Of a stretch of DNA of 64,000 nucleotides, positions 56,001 through 63,821 are shown piece by piece. The translations under genes and the position numbers were made by a program. The notes beneath the pieces were generated by a model that saw only the letters and a list, made by a program, of their open reading frames with translations, made no database searches and had not been told where the DNA came from. The DNA comes from Cyanophora paradoxa (taxonomy: Eukaryota > Glaucocystophyceae > Cyanophorales > Cyanophoraceae). The stretch lies in the NCBI GenBank assembly GCA_004431415.1, contig QPMI01000545.1:214900-278899 (forward strand), given 5' to 3'. How positions within the stretch are numbered: position 1 is the first letter of the stretch; every line of letters begins with the position of its first letter.

Positions 56001-58182
56001 GAGGAGTCCCTCCAGCTCGAGGACGTCTGCCCCGAGATGCCCGTCATCCCGGCTTCGCCTTCGCCTGCGACACGCGTGCGCCGCCCGTACCCCTGCGCCC
56101 GCCCGTACCCCCGCCGACGCCCTTGCGCAGATTTCGTGGTGCGGGCGCCGCAGGACAGCACGGGCAGCGCCTGCGTCCTCGTCATGACGCACGAGGAGGC
56201 ACGGGAGCGGTACGCGGGCTACATGAACACCTGCTACATCCAGGGGCGCCTGCCCGCGGGCATCGAGGAGGCGACCGAGACCTGCGACTGGCCCACCGTG
56301 TACGGCATGCTGCACCCTTCATGCCCAACGTCGTCAAGCACCTGGCGGACAACGGCTACGTGACGGCCGACGAGTTCGGCTACGCGGCGGCCGTCCTCTA
56401 CGCCTTCAACCTCGTCGGGCCGTGGAACTTCTGCGACAAGCCCGTCTTCGACCGGGAGCCGCGCGCGGAGATCGAGCCGCCGTCCGAGGGCGCCATGCTG
56501 CAGTACTGCGGCATCATCAAGGGCCAGTCGGGCACAGGCAAGTCGATGGTGACGCAGATCATGACGGAGTGCCTGCCGCCGGGCCGCGTCTGCGTCTACC
56601 GCCCTCCAAGGGCTCGGCCTTCTCGGAGCACGGCGGCGAGGAGGCGATCTGCATGGTGATGGCGGAGGGCCTCGACCCTAAGGCCTGCTCGGAGGAGGAG
56701 CTCAAGATGCGCTCCGGCGACGCCTACTCCCGCAACTTCAAGAACGTCCGCGGCGACGATGTGCGCACCAAGGCGACGCGCAAGGTGCTTGTCATCGTCT
56801 GCAACAGCTTCCCGCAGGTGCGCCCGTTCCCCTGCCCCCTTCCCCTTCCCCGGCGCCCTTTCTCACTTGCCCCGGCGCAGCTCGAGAACCGCATGCTCGA
56901 GTTCTTCGCCCGCGTCGTCCTGATCCCCTCGACCACAAGCCGGCCAAGAAGCGCACCTACCTCCACTCCGACATCCGCGAGAACGAGCTGCCGGCGCTCA
57001 TGGTCGCGGCCTTCACCTTCGCGTGGAAGATCATCCACGCGCTCTCCGACGGCAAGGCCTCCTGCATCCAGGCCTTCGAGCCGGCGTGGCTGCGGGCGCA
57101 GCGCCTCGGCTTCTGGCAGGAGACGGCCTCCTGTCCCTCACCCGCTTCATCATCGCCCACTGCGCCGTCGACCCCACCACCTACGTCGCCGCCCGAACAC
57201 GGAGGGCTACATGACGAGCGTCGCGGGCATCGTCGAGTACATCGCGCGCACGGAGGGCCCGACACCTCCGCCGCCGTCGCGCCGACATCGAGAACGGCCG
57301 GCTGGACGAGACCCTCGCCGGCTTCGGCTCCTGGTGCCGCCCCTACTCCTACAAGCTCGGCGGCGTCTGGCAGACCTACATCCGCGGCATCGTCCCCAAG
57401 GCCCCGCTCTCCCTCGGCGAGAGCCAGCCGGCGCTGGAGGCGATCGCGATCCCCGTCGCCCAGTTCAAGACCCGGCGCCCGACGTCGGCCCTTCCTCGTC
57501 AAGCCCACACCAAGGCAAGGGCAAGCGCACCGCAACTCGGCGCCGGCCTTCCTCCCGCCCAGCCCCCGCCACGGCCCCCAGCAGCGCCCCGGCCAGCAGC
57601 GCATCGACGAGATGCTGCCGCGCCAGGTCCGGCCCGCGTACCCCCGCCTTCCCTCCCGTACCCCCTCCCCCGCCCCCTCCTGATCCAAGGGCAGGGTACC
57701 CCGACGAACGGCGGCGCGGGCCGAGCGGCTACGGGAGCTCGGCCTCCTCCGCGAGCGCCGACGGCCCCAGCCCCCTCCCGGCCCCGGCGCCGTCCTCACC
57801 GCGATCCAGGGCTTCGGGGCCCAGCAGGAGGCCGAGCGGCGGGCGCTGGCGGCGCGCCAGGCGCGCGAGGCGGAGGAGCGGCGCCAGGCCTCTGGGCCCA
57901 GCGCCTGCAGGCCACCATCGCCTTCCGCGCCGAGCTGGACTCCGGCTTCCGCGCCGGCCAGATCGCCGGGGCGGAGGCCTCGGAGCGCTGGCGGGCGTTC
58001 GAGGCGGAGTCGGCGGGCTGGCGAAGGGCCTCGGCTACAGCTACCGGCGCGTGCCCGTGCTCAAGGACTACGCGTCGGCCGCGGCGCGGGAGGCCTCGCG
58101 GGCGGAGATCGACGCGGCGGAGGAGCAGGCGGCGCGCGAGGAGGCCGAGGACAACGCGCGCTTCCGGCACCTGCACCACTGA
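53062..58182 (+). CDS. Viral-like protein Y, full-length copy D, with superfamily 3 helicase domain
   Basis: Same N-terminal half as the truncated copies, then unique sequence from about 55,430. Exons joined by introns (near 55,618-55,660, 55,714-55,765, 56,040-56,133 and 56,817-56,880) read KKEAAIQDALRLFVKNN, AVAQLLKALARAAS, RPYGPNSPPTFYVELPNLF, and after a pre-helicase region the Walker A loop KGQSGTGKSMVTQIM (56,517-56,560), an acidic strand CMVMAEGLD as probable Walker B (56,652), MRSGDAYSRNFKNV, the motif C strand VLVIVCNSFPQ (56,785-56,816) and RMLEFFARVVLIP with the likely arginine finger (56,890-56,925). This order is that of SF3/D5-type replicative helicases. The C-terminal tail is an Ala/Glu-rich coiled coil ending HLHH. 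Several one-base breaks (near 55,945, 56,318, 56,605, 56,930, 57,135, 57,200, 57,265 and 57,890) must be bridged. Probably the element's replication initiator/helicase, acting in the nucleus. Confidence 0.65.
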
Positions 58183-58230
58183 GGCCCGAGGCGGTATTTT
58201 TTCTCAACCCTCCCTCAATTCGGTCCCGCG

Positions 58231-58420
58231 ATGGCCTTCGAAGCTTATCCTGCCACTACTCGCTAGGAGCGCTGGCCGCGACCCTCACCTGGCTCCTCGG
58301 CGGCACCCCACGGCCTCGGCGGTCATAGGCGTGGCTTCGGCTACGCGCCAAGTCCCTCTACGCCCCGGCGGCGCCTCGCAGGCGGCGGCCGGCATGCGCC
58401 CCGCCGGGCGCTAACTTTTC
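58231..58420 (+). CDS. Possible small hydrophobic protein, frame broken
   Basis: ATG at 58,231 (MAFEAYPATT) with a frame change leads to SLGALAATLTWLLGGTP, a short hydrophobic helix. No single frame stays open, so this is a weak call based on position in a run of small membrane-protein genes. Confidence 0.2.
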
Positions 58421-58509
58421 AAAGTTCATTCTCCCCTCCCCCTTTTCCGAGTTCCGAGTCCGTTGGCGTTCCCTTTTAAATTTTCTTCATTCTCGTTACA
58501 CGTTCGAAG

Positions 58510-58984
58510 ATGTCGAGCGCGGTAGAGAAGCTGCTGTGCACCGTGTTCAAATCGGATTCGCGATGCAGCAAGATCGGCGAGGCGGCGAGGGCTAAGGGCG
58601 GGGCGGCGGCGGAGGGCCAGGGTGAAGGCGGCGGATCCCGCGCCGCCGTCGCTGAAAACGATCAAGGGGGCGGGCAAGGGCAGGAGCGTGGGGGCGCTGC
58701 CCTCGTGGCGATCGCGCCGGGGCAGAGGGAGGCGGCGCACGCGGCGACGGCGGCGCTGGCGCGCGGCGGCAGGCGGAGGCCTACCCGTGCCTGGGCCGGG
58801 GGCTGCACCCGCCGGCCGCCGCCCCTACGCCGTGAGCGCCTACTTCGACGAGGCCAACCGGCTGAGCTGCCAGGAGCTGTGCGACAACCGCATGCGGCGC
58901 GCCGTGGACGGGCACCTGCCGCTGCTGGTGGCGCTGGGCGGCTCGCTCCTGATGGTCTGGTACCTGCGCGGCCTGGTCATTTAG
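58510..58984 (+). CDS. Small tail-anchored membrane protein
   Basis: ATG at 58,510 (MSSAVEKLLCTVFKSDSR). The reading, with two assumed single-base breaks in the GC-rich middle, continues through an Ala/Gly-rich linker and AEAYPCLGRGLHPP to ANRLSCQELCDNRMRRAVDG and a C-terminal hydrophobic helix (LPLLVALGGSLLMVWYLRGL), stopping at 58,984. About 155 residues. Single C-terminal membrane helix; a virion or membrane-associated role is possible. No family recognised. Confidence 0.45.
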
Positions 58985-59010
58985 ATAGTTTTTCGAAGTC
59001 TAGGTCAAAG

Positions 59011-59411
59011 ATGGGCTGGGTGGACGCCGTGCTGACCAAGGTCTTCGGACCGAAGAGCGCGCAGCCGCCGCCGAGCTTCAACCTGGCCGCGGCGATCAGC
59101 ACGACGATCGAGCGCAAGAACAACGAGCTCATCCTAAAGAACGACGGCAAGCTTCCCTGGGCCGACGTGGCGCGGGCGCACTCGGCAGCACGCTGACGGG
59201 AATCGATCGGACGGGCGCCGCGGGCGTGAAGGTCGGGCAGGCGGTTGCGGCCGTGCCGGAGCTTGCGATGAAGGGCTGGCACTACGCCAAGATCGCCGCC
59301 GGCGTCGCCGCCGTGCTCCTTGCGATCTGGCTCGCGTGGCAGCTGCGCGGCGCCTACCAGGGCGCGCGCCTGCAGAGCGCCCAGCTCGACTATTTTCTAA
59401 AGGCTAGGTAA
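59011..59411 (+). CDS. Small single-pass membrane protein
   Basis: ATG at 59,011 (MGWVDAVLTKVFGPKSAQ), 26 bases after the previous stop. The frame shifts by one base near 59,180 and continues GSTLTGIDRTGAAGVKVGQA to a membrane helix (IAAGVAAVLLAIWLAWQLRG, 59,292-59,350), ending FLKAR at 59,411. About 133 residues. Reading across the shift is natural because the downstream frame has no good start of its own except at 59,226. Function unknown. Confidence 0.45.
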
Positions 59412-59423
59412 AGCGAGCGAACC

Positions 59424-59797
59424 ATGCGCGGCGGCTCTTCCCCCCGTGTTTCCTTCGCTGAGAACCCGGTGGCGAACGCAGTCGCCCCTACCCCCCTGGA
59501 GCCCGGAGTGAAGCTGGAGCGTGCGAACGCAGTCTCCACCAAGAAGGCCAAGCGCGCGCTGGCGCTGGAGGTCCCGGTCGCGGAGGATACGGAGAAGGTT
59601 GCATTCAACAAGCGCAAGACGTACAAGGCGATACGCGAGGGACAGCTGCTGCCCACGGACTCGGTTCCGGGCTGCCGGGCACCACGGCCGGCGAGCTCCT
59701 AGTGCGCAACCTGCGCCTGCAGTACGTCTCCCGCCTCCGCCGCTCCAAGGCCAAGAAGGCGCGCCTGGACTCGGGCGATAGCAGCTCTAGCTCGTAG
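59424..59797 (+). CDS. Small basic protein
   Basis: ATG at 59,424 (MRGGSSPRVSFAENPVAN). Lys/Arg-rich middle with STKKAKRALALEVP and AFNKRKTYKAIREGQLLPTD. One base break near 59,672 joins to GELLVRNLRLQYVSRLRRSK and a Ser-rich end (SGDSSSSS) at 59,797. About 125 residues. Composition suggests nucleic-acid binding or nuclear targeting. No family recognised. Confidence 0.4.
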
Positions 59798-60108
59798 GGC
59801 TCTGTACTGTTGTATTCAATGCCTTTACCAGTTCCTGTTCCTATCCAGAGCACGACTCGGGTGAAGGGCACGGTCATAGCGAACATGAACTCGGCGAACT
59901 TTGCAAAGTTCATCAGGGTTCCCAGGCGGGGATCCTCCCAGTAGATCGCCTCGCGCAGCGCCTCGTAGACGCGCATGAGGGAGCGCTCGTTCTCCGTCGC
60001 GAAGGCGTCGCCGGGCTCGTCGGGGTCGGGATCCGTGAGCTCGGAGTACTCGTCCGAGCTGCCCGCGCTCTCGGCACCTGCGGCGGGGTCGGGCGAGGGG
60101 TCGGGCAT
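59605..60108 (-). CDS. Unknown acidic viral-like protein, C-terminus uncertain
   Basis: ATG at 60,108 opens an acidic stretch (SSDEYSELTDPDPDEPGD) followed by a globular-looking part, LMRVYEALREAIYWEDPRLG and NFAKFAEFMFAMTVPFTRVV, ending with IGTGTGKGIEYNS. The frame stays open to 59,605 only by running antisense through the neighbouring basic-protein gene, so the real end is probably near 59,800 and a stop may be hidden by a base error. The GTGTGKG run resembles a P-loop, but no other NTPase motif follows. Confidence 0.35.
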   Translation of the reverse strand: MPDPSPDPAAGAESAGSSDEYSELTDPDPDEPGDAFATENERSLMRVYEALREAIYWEDPRLGTLMNFAKFAEFMFAMTVPFTRVVLWIGTGTGKGIEYNSTEPYELELLSPESRRAFLALERRRRETYCRRRLRTRSSPAVVPGSPEPSPWAAAVPRVSPCTSCAC

Positions 60109-60144
60109 TCTCTACTAGTAGAAGGGCTAGAAAATCACTAGCAA

Positions 60145-60781
60145 TCACGGGCGCCGGAACTCCATCGAGTCGCCGCGCCAGTACTTGTTGCGGAGGCGAG
60201 CAGCTTCATCGGCTCGCCCGTCGAATCGTGCTTCCAGGCCTCGCCGTCCCAGAGGGCCGTGCCGCCGTCCTCTAGCTTGAGGCGGTGGCCCGGCTCGAGC
60301 CGGTTGCCGTCGAGCATGCGGCCGGCCATGAGCGCCAGGTCCCACTCGGTGAGGTTGCGCTGCTCTGCGGGGGTGAGGCCGCGCTCGACGCGCTCGGGCT
60401 GGCGCGCCTCGCGCTCCATGCGGCTGAGGCCTACCAGGAAGAAGATGGGCAACGCAAAGGCCATGAGATCTAGCAGGGCCTCCATTGGGCAAGACTTAGA
60501 AAGGTTCCGGACCAGGCCCGAGAGCTGCGGGCCCAGGCGCCGGGCGGCGTAGTAGAGCGCGGCCGCCGCCGCCGCAAGGATCAGAAGGCGCGGCGGGCCG
60601 CGCGCCGGCTCCTCCAGGGTCAGGTCCACGGTCTCCGGCCCGCGCGCCGGAGCCGCCAGGATCTCGGGCTCGGAGCAGAGGACTTGGGCCCGCGGCGGCG
60701 GCGCTGCTTGGGCGCCGAGGCGGCGGCGGTGAGAAGGTCCTCAGGCTCCTGCTTGATACCTGCGCAATCGGTGAAGTCCAT
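60145..60781 (-). CDS. Two-helix membrane protein, frame broken
   Basis: ATG at 60,781 (MDFTDCAGIKQEPEDLLT) with a basic patch KQRRRRGPK. A one-base break near 60,690 joins to ILAAPARGPETVDLTLEEPA, then hydrophobic segments LLILAAAAAALYYAA (60,545-60,590) and LMAFALPIFFLVGLS (60,425-60,470), an acidic/Arg region, DLALMAGRMLDGNRLEPGHR and, after a second break near 60,195, KYWRGDSMEFRRP. About 210 residues. Its start lies 70 bp from the first copy of the CRE-like repeat motif, its probable promoter. Confidence 0.45.
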
Positions 60782-60850
60782 GCTTGCTGGGTACCTTGGA
60801 AAATTGTGGGAGGCGTCCGGAGTGTGCGAACGTAGCTCCAATGGGATTTG

Positions 60851-61347
60851 CGTCATTTACGTCCGCGTCATTTACGTCACGGAGTTTGCCGGCGACTCGG
60901 GACTCGGGCCCAACTTCTCCCGGTAAGTTCGAGACTTGAACTCGGCGGGGTACCCCCCGGTGTCCTAGTGTCCTAGTGTCCTAGTGCTACTAGCTAGGTG
61001 GTATCGATATCTAGCTAGCTAGCGCTAGCGCTTGCTTAATTAATTAACCTGAAGGGTCGCGTCATTTACGTCAGCGTCATTTACGTCACGGAGTTTGCCG
61101 GCGACTCGGACTCGGGCCCAACTTCTCCCGGTAAGTTCGAGACTTGAACTCGGCGGGGGTACCCCCGGTGTCCTAGTGTCCTAGTGTCCTAGTGCTACTA
61201 GCTAGGTGGTATCGATATCTAGCTAGCTAGCGCTAGCGCTTGCTTAATTAATTAACCTGAAGGGTCGCGTCATTTACGTCAGCGTCATTTACGTCACGGA
61301 GTTTGCCGGCGACTCGGGACTCGGCCCAACTTCTCCCGGTAAGTTCG
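60851..61347. promoter_or_regulatory. 208-bp tandem repeats carrying CRE-like GTCATTTACGTCA motifs
   Basis: Units begin at 60,851, 61,059 and 61,267 (last one partial). Each has two GCGTCATTTACGTC motifs followed by CACGGAGTTTGCCGGCGACT, CCCAACTTCTCCCGGTAAGT, a triple GTGTCCTA and a GATATCTAGCTAGCTAGCG palindromic tail with TTAATTAATTAA. TTACGTCA is a typical bZIP/CREB half-site sequence. The first unit abuts the minus-strand gene at 60,781, suggesting upstream regulatory repeats; an origin is an alternative. Confidence 0.6.
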
Positions 61348-61720
61348 TCACGACCAGTAGCTACTAGTACCGCTAGTACTACGTAGTACTACTTAGTACT
61401 ACTTGGTACTACTTAGTACTACTAGCTTAGTACTAGTAGCCACCGATACTGGTACAGCTTTTATAGATTTAAGCATTCATTCAATGTGAATAACGATAAT
61501 AGTAATAATAATAACGATAAGTAATAGGGATACCCTATTTTTCCAAGTCTCGAACTTACCGGGAGAAGTTGGGCCCGAGTCCCGAGTCGCCGGCAAACTC
61601 CGTGACGTAAATGACGCTGACGTAAATGACGCGACCCTTCGGTAACCTCCGCAACCCTTCAGGTAAATGTCAGGTAACTTCAGTTGAGTTAATTAAGCAA
61701 GCGCTAGCTAGCTAGATATC
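61213..61720. repeat. Large inverted repeat, possible origin or terminal hairpin
   Basis: The segment 61,213-61,347 is repeated in reverse complement at 61,543-61,720, in the same order of landmarks (GATATC/CTAGCTAG tail, TTAATTAA, two CRE-like motifs, TTTGCCGGCGACT, CCCGGTAAGTTCG), with a small insertion on the right side. The roughly 195-bp loop contains a run of AGTACTACTTAGTACTAC units and an AT-rich AATAATAATAACGATAA stretch. Such a stem with an AT-rich loop suits a replication origin or the folded end of a linear genome; both are inference. Confidence 0.6.
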
Positions 61721-61726
61721 ACAGCT

Positions 61727-62125
61727 CTACTTGCCAAGTTGATGGTATCTAGCAGGCCTGCTCCTCCAAGTCTGCACCGCCGCCGCGCCCAGCGCTAGCG
61801 CTAGCTCGATACCGCCTCCGGACTTGATCTCCCTTGGCTCCAGCCACCTGAGGGGCTCAGGCCACCTCCTCCTGGTGAAGCCGGTATCGTTGCTCTTGTC
61901 CAGCTTGAGGTAGCGGTAGGGCGCCGGCGCCGGCCAGTCCGGCCTGTGGCCGCTTGCCTCCTTGGCTATGTCCTTGGGCCTACGCGGTCGCAGGTCCGCC
62001 TTGGCCTTCGCCCTCTGCAAGGGGCCCAGCGCCTTGAACTTCGGTGCCTTGGTCGCCGGCAGGGCCTTCGGCTGGGGCTTCACCGCCTTCGGCTGCTGAG
62101 GCCTTAGCTGCTTCGATTTCGGCAT
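61727..62125 (-). CDS. Small basic Lys/Pro-rich viral-like protein
   Basis: ATG at 62,125 (MPKSKQLRPQQPKAVKPQ), with K-A-P/K-P-Q-P-K repeats, a basic LRPRRPKDIAKEASGHRPDW stretch and then a more ordinary PYRYLKLDKSNDTGF and RRRWPEPLRWLEPREIKSGG. Stops at 61,727, next to the inverted repeat. It overlaps by 146 bases, in another frame, the gene starting at 62,360. The composition resembles DNA-condensing viral core proteins; that function is only suggested. Confidence 0.4.
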   Translation of the reverse strand: MPKSKQLRPQQPKAVKPQPKALPATKAPKFKALGPLQRAKAKADLRPRRPKDIAKEASGHRPDWPAPAPYRYLKLDKSNDTGFTRRRWPEPLRWLEPREIKSGGGIELALALGAAAVQTWRSRPARYHQLGK

Positions 62126-62360
62126 ACTTCTTGCTCATAAATGAGAAAAGCGCCTCGAAGTCGGCCTTTATCTCCTCCTTGGTCCAGGATGTCACCTGAT
62201 CCGGGTCACCTGAGAACGGCGCATCGAACGCCACGTGGAGCGATTTGCAGGCCTGAGCTATCATTGGCTCGGGCCAGGCCAGCTCGATCAGCTGAAGGTA
62301 GATGTTCAGGCCTTGTCGAGCTTGGCGCCCTGAGAGACTAGCTGGAGATAGCGGCTCCAT
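61980..62360 (-). CDS. Unknown small viral-like protein overlapping the downstream gene
   Basis: ATG at 62,360 (MEPLSPASLSGRQARQGL), then a globular-looking part, IYLQLIELAWPEPMIAQACK, SFTKEE-like VTSWTKEEIKADFEALFSFM and KKYAEIEAAKA, and an acidic Gly/Glu/Pro tail over the region where the other frame is basic. It either overlaps the 62,125 gene or the two are one gene split by a base error. Promoter-like CRE motifs lie 90-140 bp upstream. Confidence 0.4.
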   Translation of the reverse strand: MEPLSPASLSGRQARQGLNIYLQLIELAWPEPMIAQACKSLHVAFDAPFSGDPDQVTSWTKEEIKADFEALFSFMSKKYAEIEAAKASAAEGGEAPAEGPAGDQGTEVQGAGPLAEGEGQGGPATA

Positions 62361-62444
62361 GGTACAGCAGAGCTTTAGAAAATGGCGCCAAGTCCAAGTC
62401 CTTTTTTACGGGCGAGGCCTGGGCCGGGGGCCAGGGCCGAGTCC

Positions 62445-62500
62445 AACTCCGTGACGTAAATGACGCTGACGTAAATGACGCGGACGTAAATGACGCCGAA
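62445..62500. promoter_or_regulatory. Triple CRE-like motif upstream of divergent viral-like genes
   Basis: Three copies of ACGTAAATGACG within 50 bp (CCGTGACGTAAATGACGCTG and following), reverse-complement to the motif in the 60.85-kb repeats. It lies between the minus-strand gene at 62,360 and the plus-strand gene at 62,622, followed on the right by several TCACCTGA motifs. Confidence 0.5.
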
Positions 62501-62621
62501 TTTTCAAGTTGCCCTCACCTGAAACTCAGCTGAGCGCTCACCTGACCCTCACCTGAACGGCCTCAAAACCGCAGCCCCGCCGCGCCCTCTCCTCACACTT
62601 CAAAGCCAAGAGAAATCAAGA

Positions 62622-62889
62622 ATGTGCATCCCACGTACTTCACTGCTGTCTCACCTTCGGCATCTTCGCATACGTCATATACGACGATGAGTTCGACCGA
62701 AACACGTTCTACTTCTGCAAGCTCCTTCGCGACATTTCGTCGGAGCACCGCAAGGGCGATGAGTATGATTGGATTCAACTGCTCCCCCTCAAGAACGAGA
62801 TCGTACTGTGGAGAGAGAAGTGCATTGTAGGCAGGTTCAAGATTAGCTCGATTCGTGTAGCCGTCGTAGAGGATCTGATGGTGAATTGA
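62622..62889 (+). CDS. Small unknown viral-like protein, start region shifted
   Basis: From about 62,650 one frame reads as a well-formed protein: IFAYVIYDDEFDRNTFYFCK, LLRDISSEHRKGDEYDWIQL, LPLKNEIVLWREKCIVGRFK, ISSIRVAVVEDLMVN, stop at 62,889. The only plausible start is ATG 62,622 in the neighbouring frame (MCIPRTSLLS), so a one-base break near 62,650 is assumed. About 88 residues, mixed alpha/beta composition. It was found by reading the frame directly, because no in-frame ATG exists. No family recognised. Confidence 0.4.
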
Positions 62890-63003
62890 ACACGTGTTTT
62901 ACCTGAATCACCTGAGCGCTCACCCGAGGTCAGCTGAAGTCGGGTGGGGCGCCCTTAAATATTTCTAGCGCTAGGCTGAAGCACACTCTAAGCTAACGCA
63001 AAC

Positions 63004-63784
63004 ATGGCCACCGTCCGCAACGCCAACGAGATCGACCCCGCCAAGCTCGCCTTCGAGATCGACGCCACCGCCGCATCAAGGCCAAGTACGACGGCCTGCA
63101 GGGCCTCATGATGTACGCGCCGCCCATGGTCACGATCAACCCGTGCATCAACACAGAGCAAGGCAAGGCGTGGAGCGACGAGAAGAAGGCCTTCGTCATG
63201 GAAGAAAACGGCGGATTTTACACGCTGGACCTCACCGATCTCAGCGCCGTCGACGGCCAGACGAACCCAGCCGCGGACGAGTTCCTCAAGCTGCTGGAGG
63301 CCCTGGACGCGAAATTCTGCGAGTTCGTGCAGCAGAACCAGGCCAAGCTCAAGGTCTCGCCCGCCGCTCCCTCTCCAAGGATCAGATCTCGGTGCTGCAG
63401 ACGCCCAGCGTGCGCATCAAGGTCGACAAGGAGTCGGGCCAGGCCTTCTACAAGTACTCAACATGCGCATCCGCACCCAGACGATGGCGGGCAAGCGCAA
63501 GACCGTGCCCGTCGTCGACATGTCCAACTACCTCATCACCGAGCGCGCCACCATCGGCACCGGAGACCTGGTGGCGGCGCTCATTAAAATCGACACCGCC
63601 TACGCCATCCCCGAGGGCAAGTTCGGCCTCAAAGTGGTCCTTCCTCGCCGTGCAGCAGTGCAAGGTCGGCGCCTTTCGCTTCGCCGGGCGCGCCCCCGAG
63701 CTGGCCTTCAAGCCCTACGACAACGAGGCCGATTTCGAGCCCTACCTAAACCCCGAGTCTATGTACGCAGCCCCCATGCAGTAG
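63004..63784 (+). CDS. Probable viral ssDNA-binding protein (T7 gp2.5-like / NCLDV type)
   Basis: ATG at 63,004 (MATVRNANEIDPAKLAFE). Across about four one-base breaks (near 63,075, 63,360, 63,462 and 63,645) the protein reads LMMYAPPMVTINPCINTEQG, WSDEKKAFVMEENGGFYTLD, DEFLKLLEALDAKFCEFVQQ, LSKDQISVLQTPSVRIKVDK, GKRKTVPVVDMSNYLITERA, GDLVAALIKIDTAYAIPEGK and, immediately after, FGLK...VQQCKVGAFRF, ending FEPYLNPESMYAAPMQ. The layout (short beta strands, a central LD helix, and the GKFG-L...Q-x-K-V end) matches my recollection of the gp2.5-like single-strand-binding proteins of large DNA viruses. About 260 residues. A TATA-like CTTAAATATTT precedes it at 62,953. It would protect single-stranded DNA during replication and work with YqaJ and the SF3 helicase. 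Confidence 0.45.
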
Positions 63785-63821
63785 CTCGGACGAATAAATT
63801 GTGAATTTTTGGTGCAATTGA

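Noticed and set aside
59820-59860. GTGTGKG as a P-loop NTPase in the 60,108 minus-strand gene
   Set aside because: No Walker B or sensor motif follows, and the protein end is uncertain.
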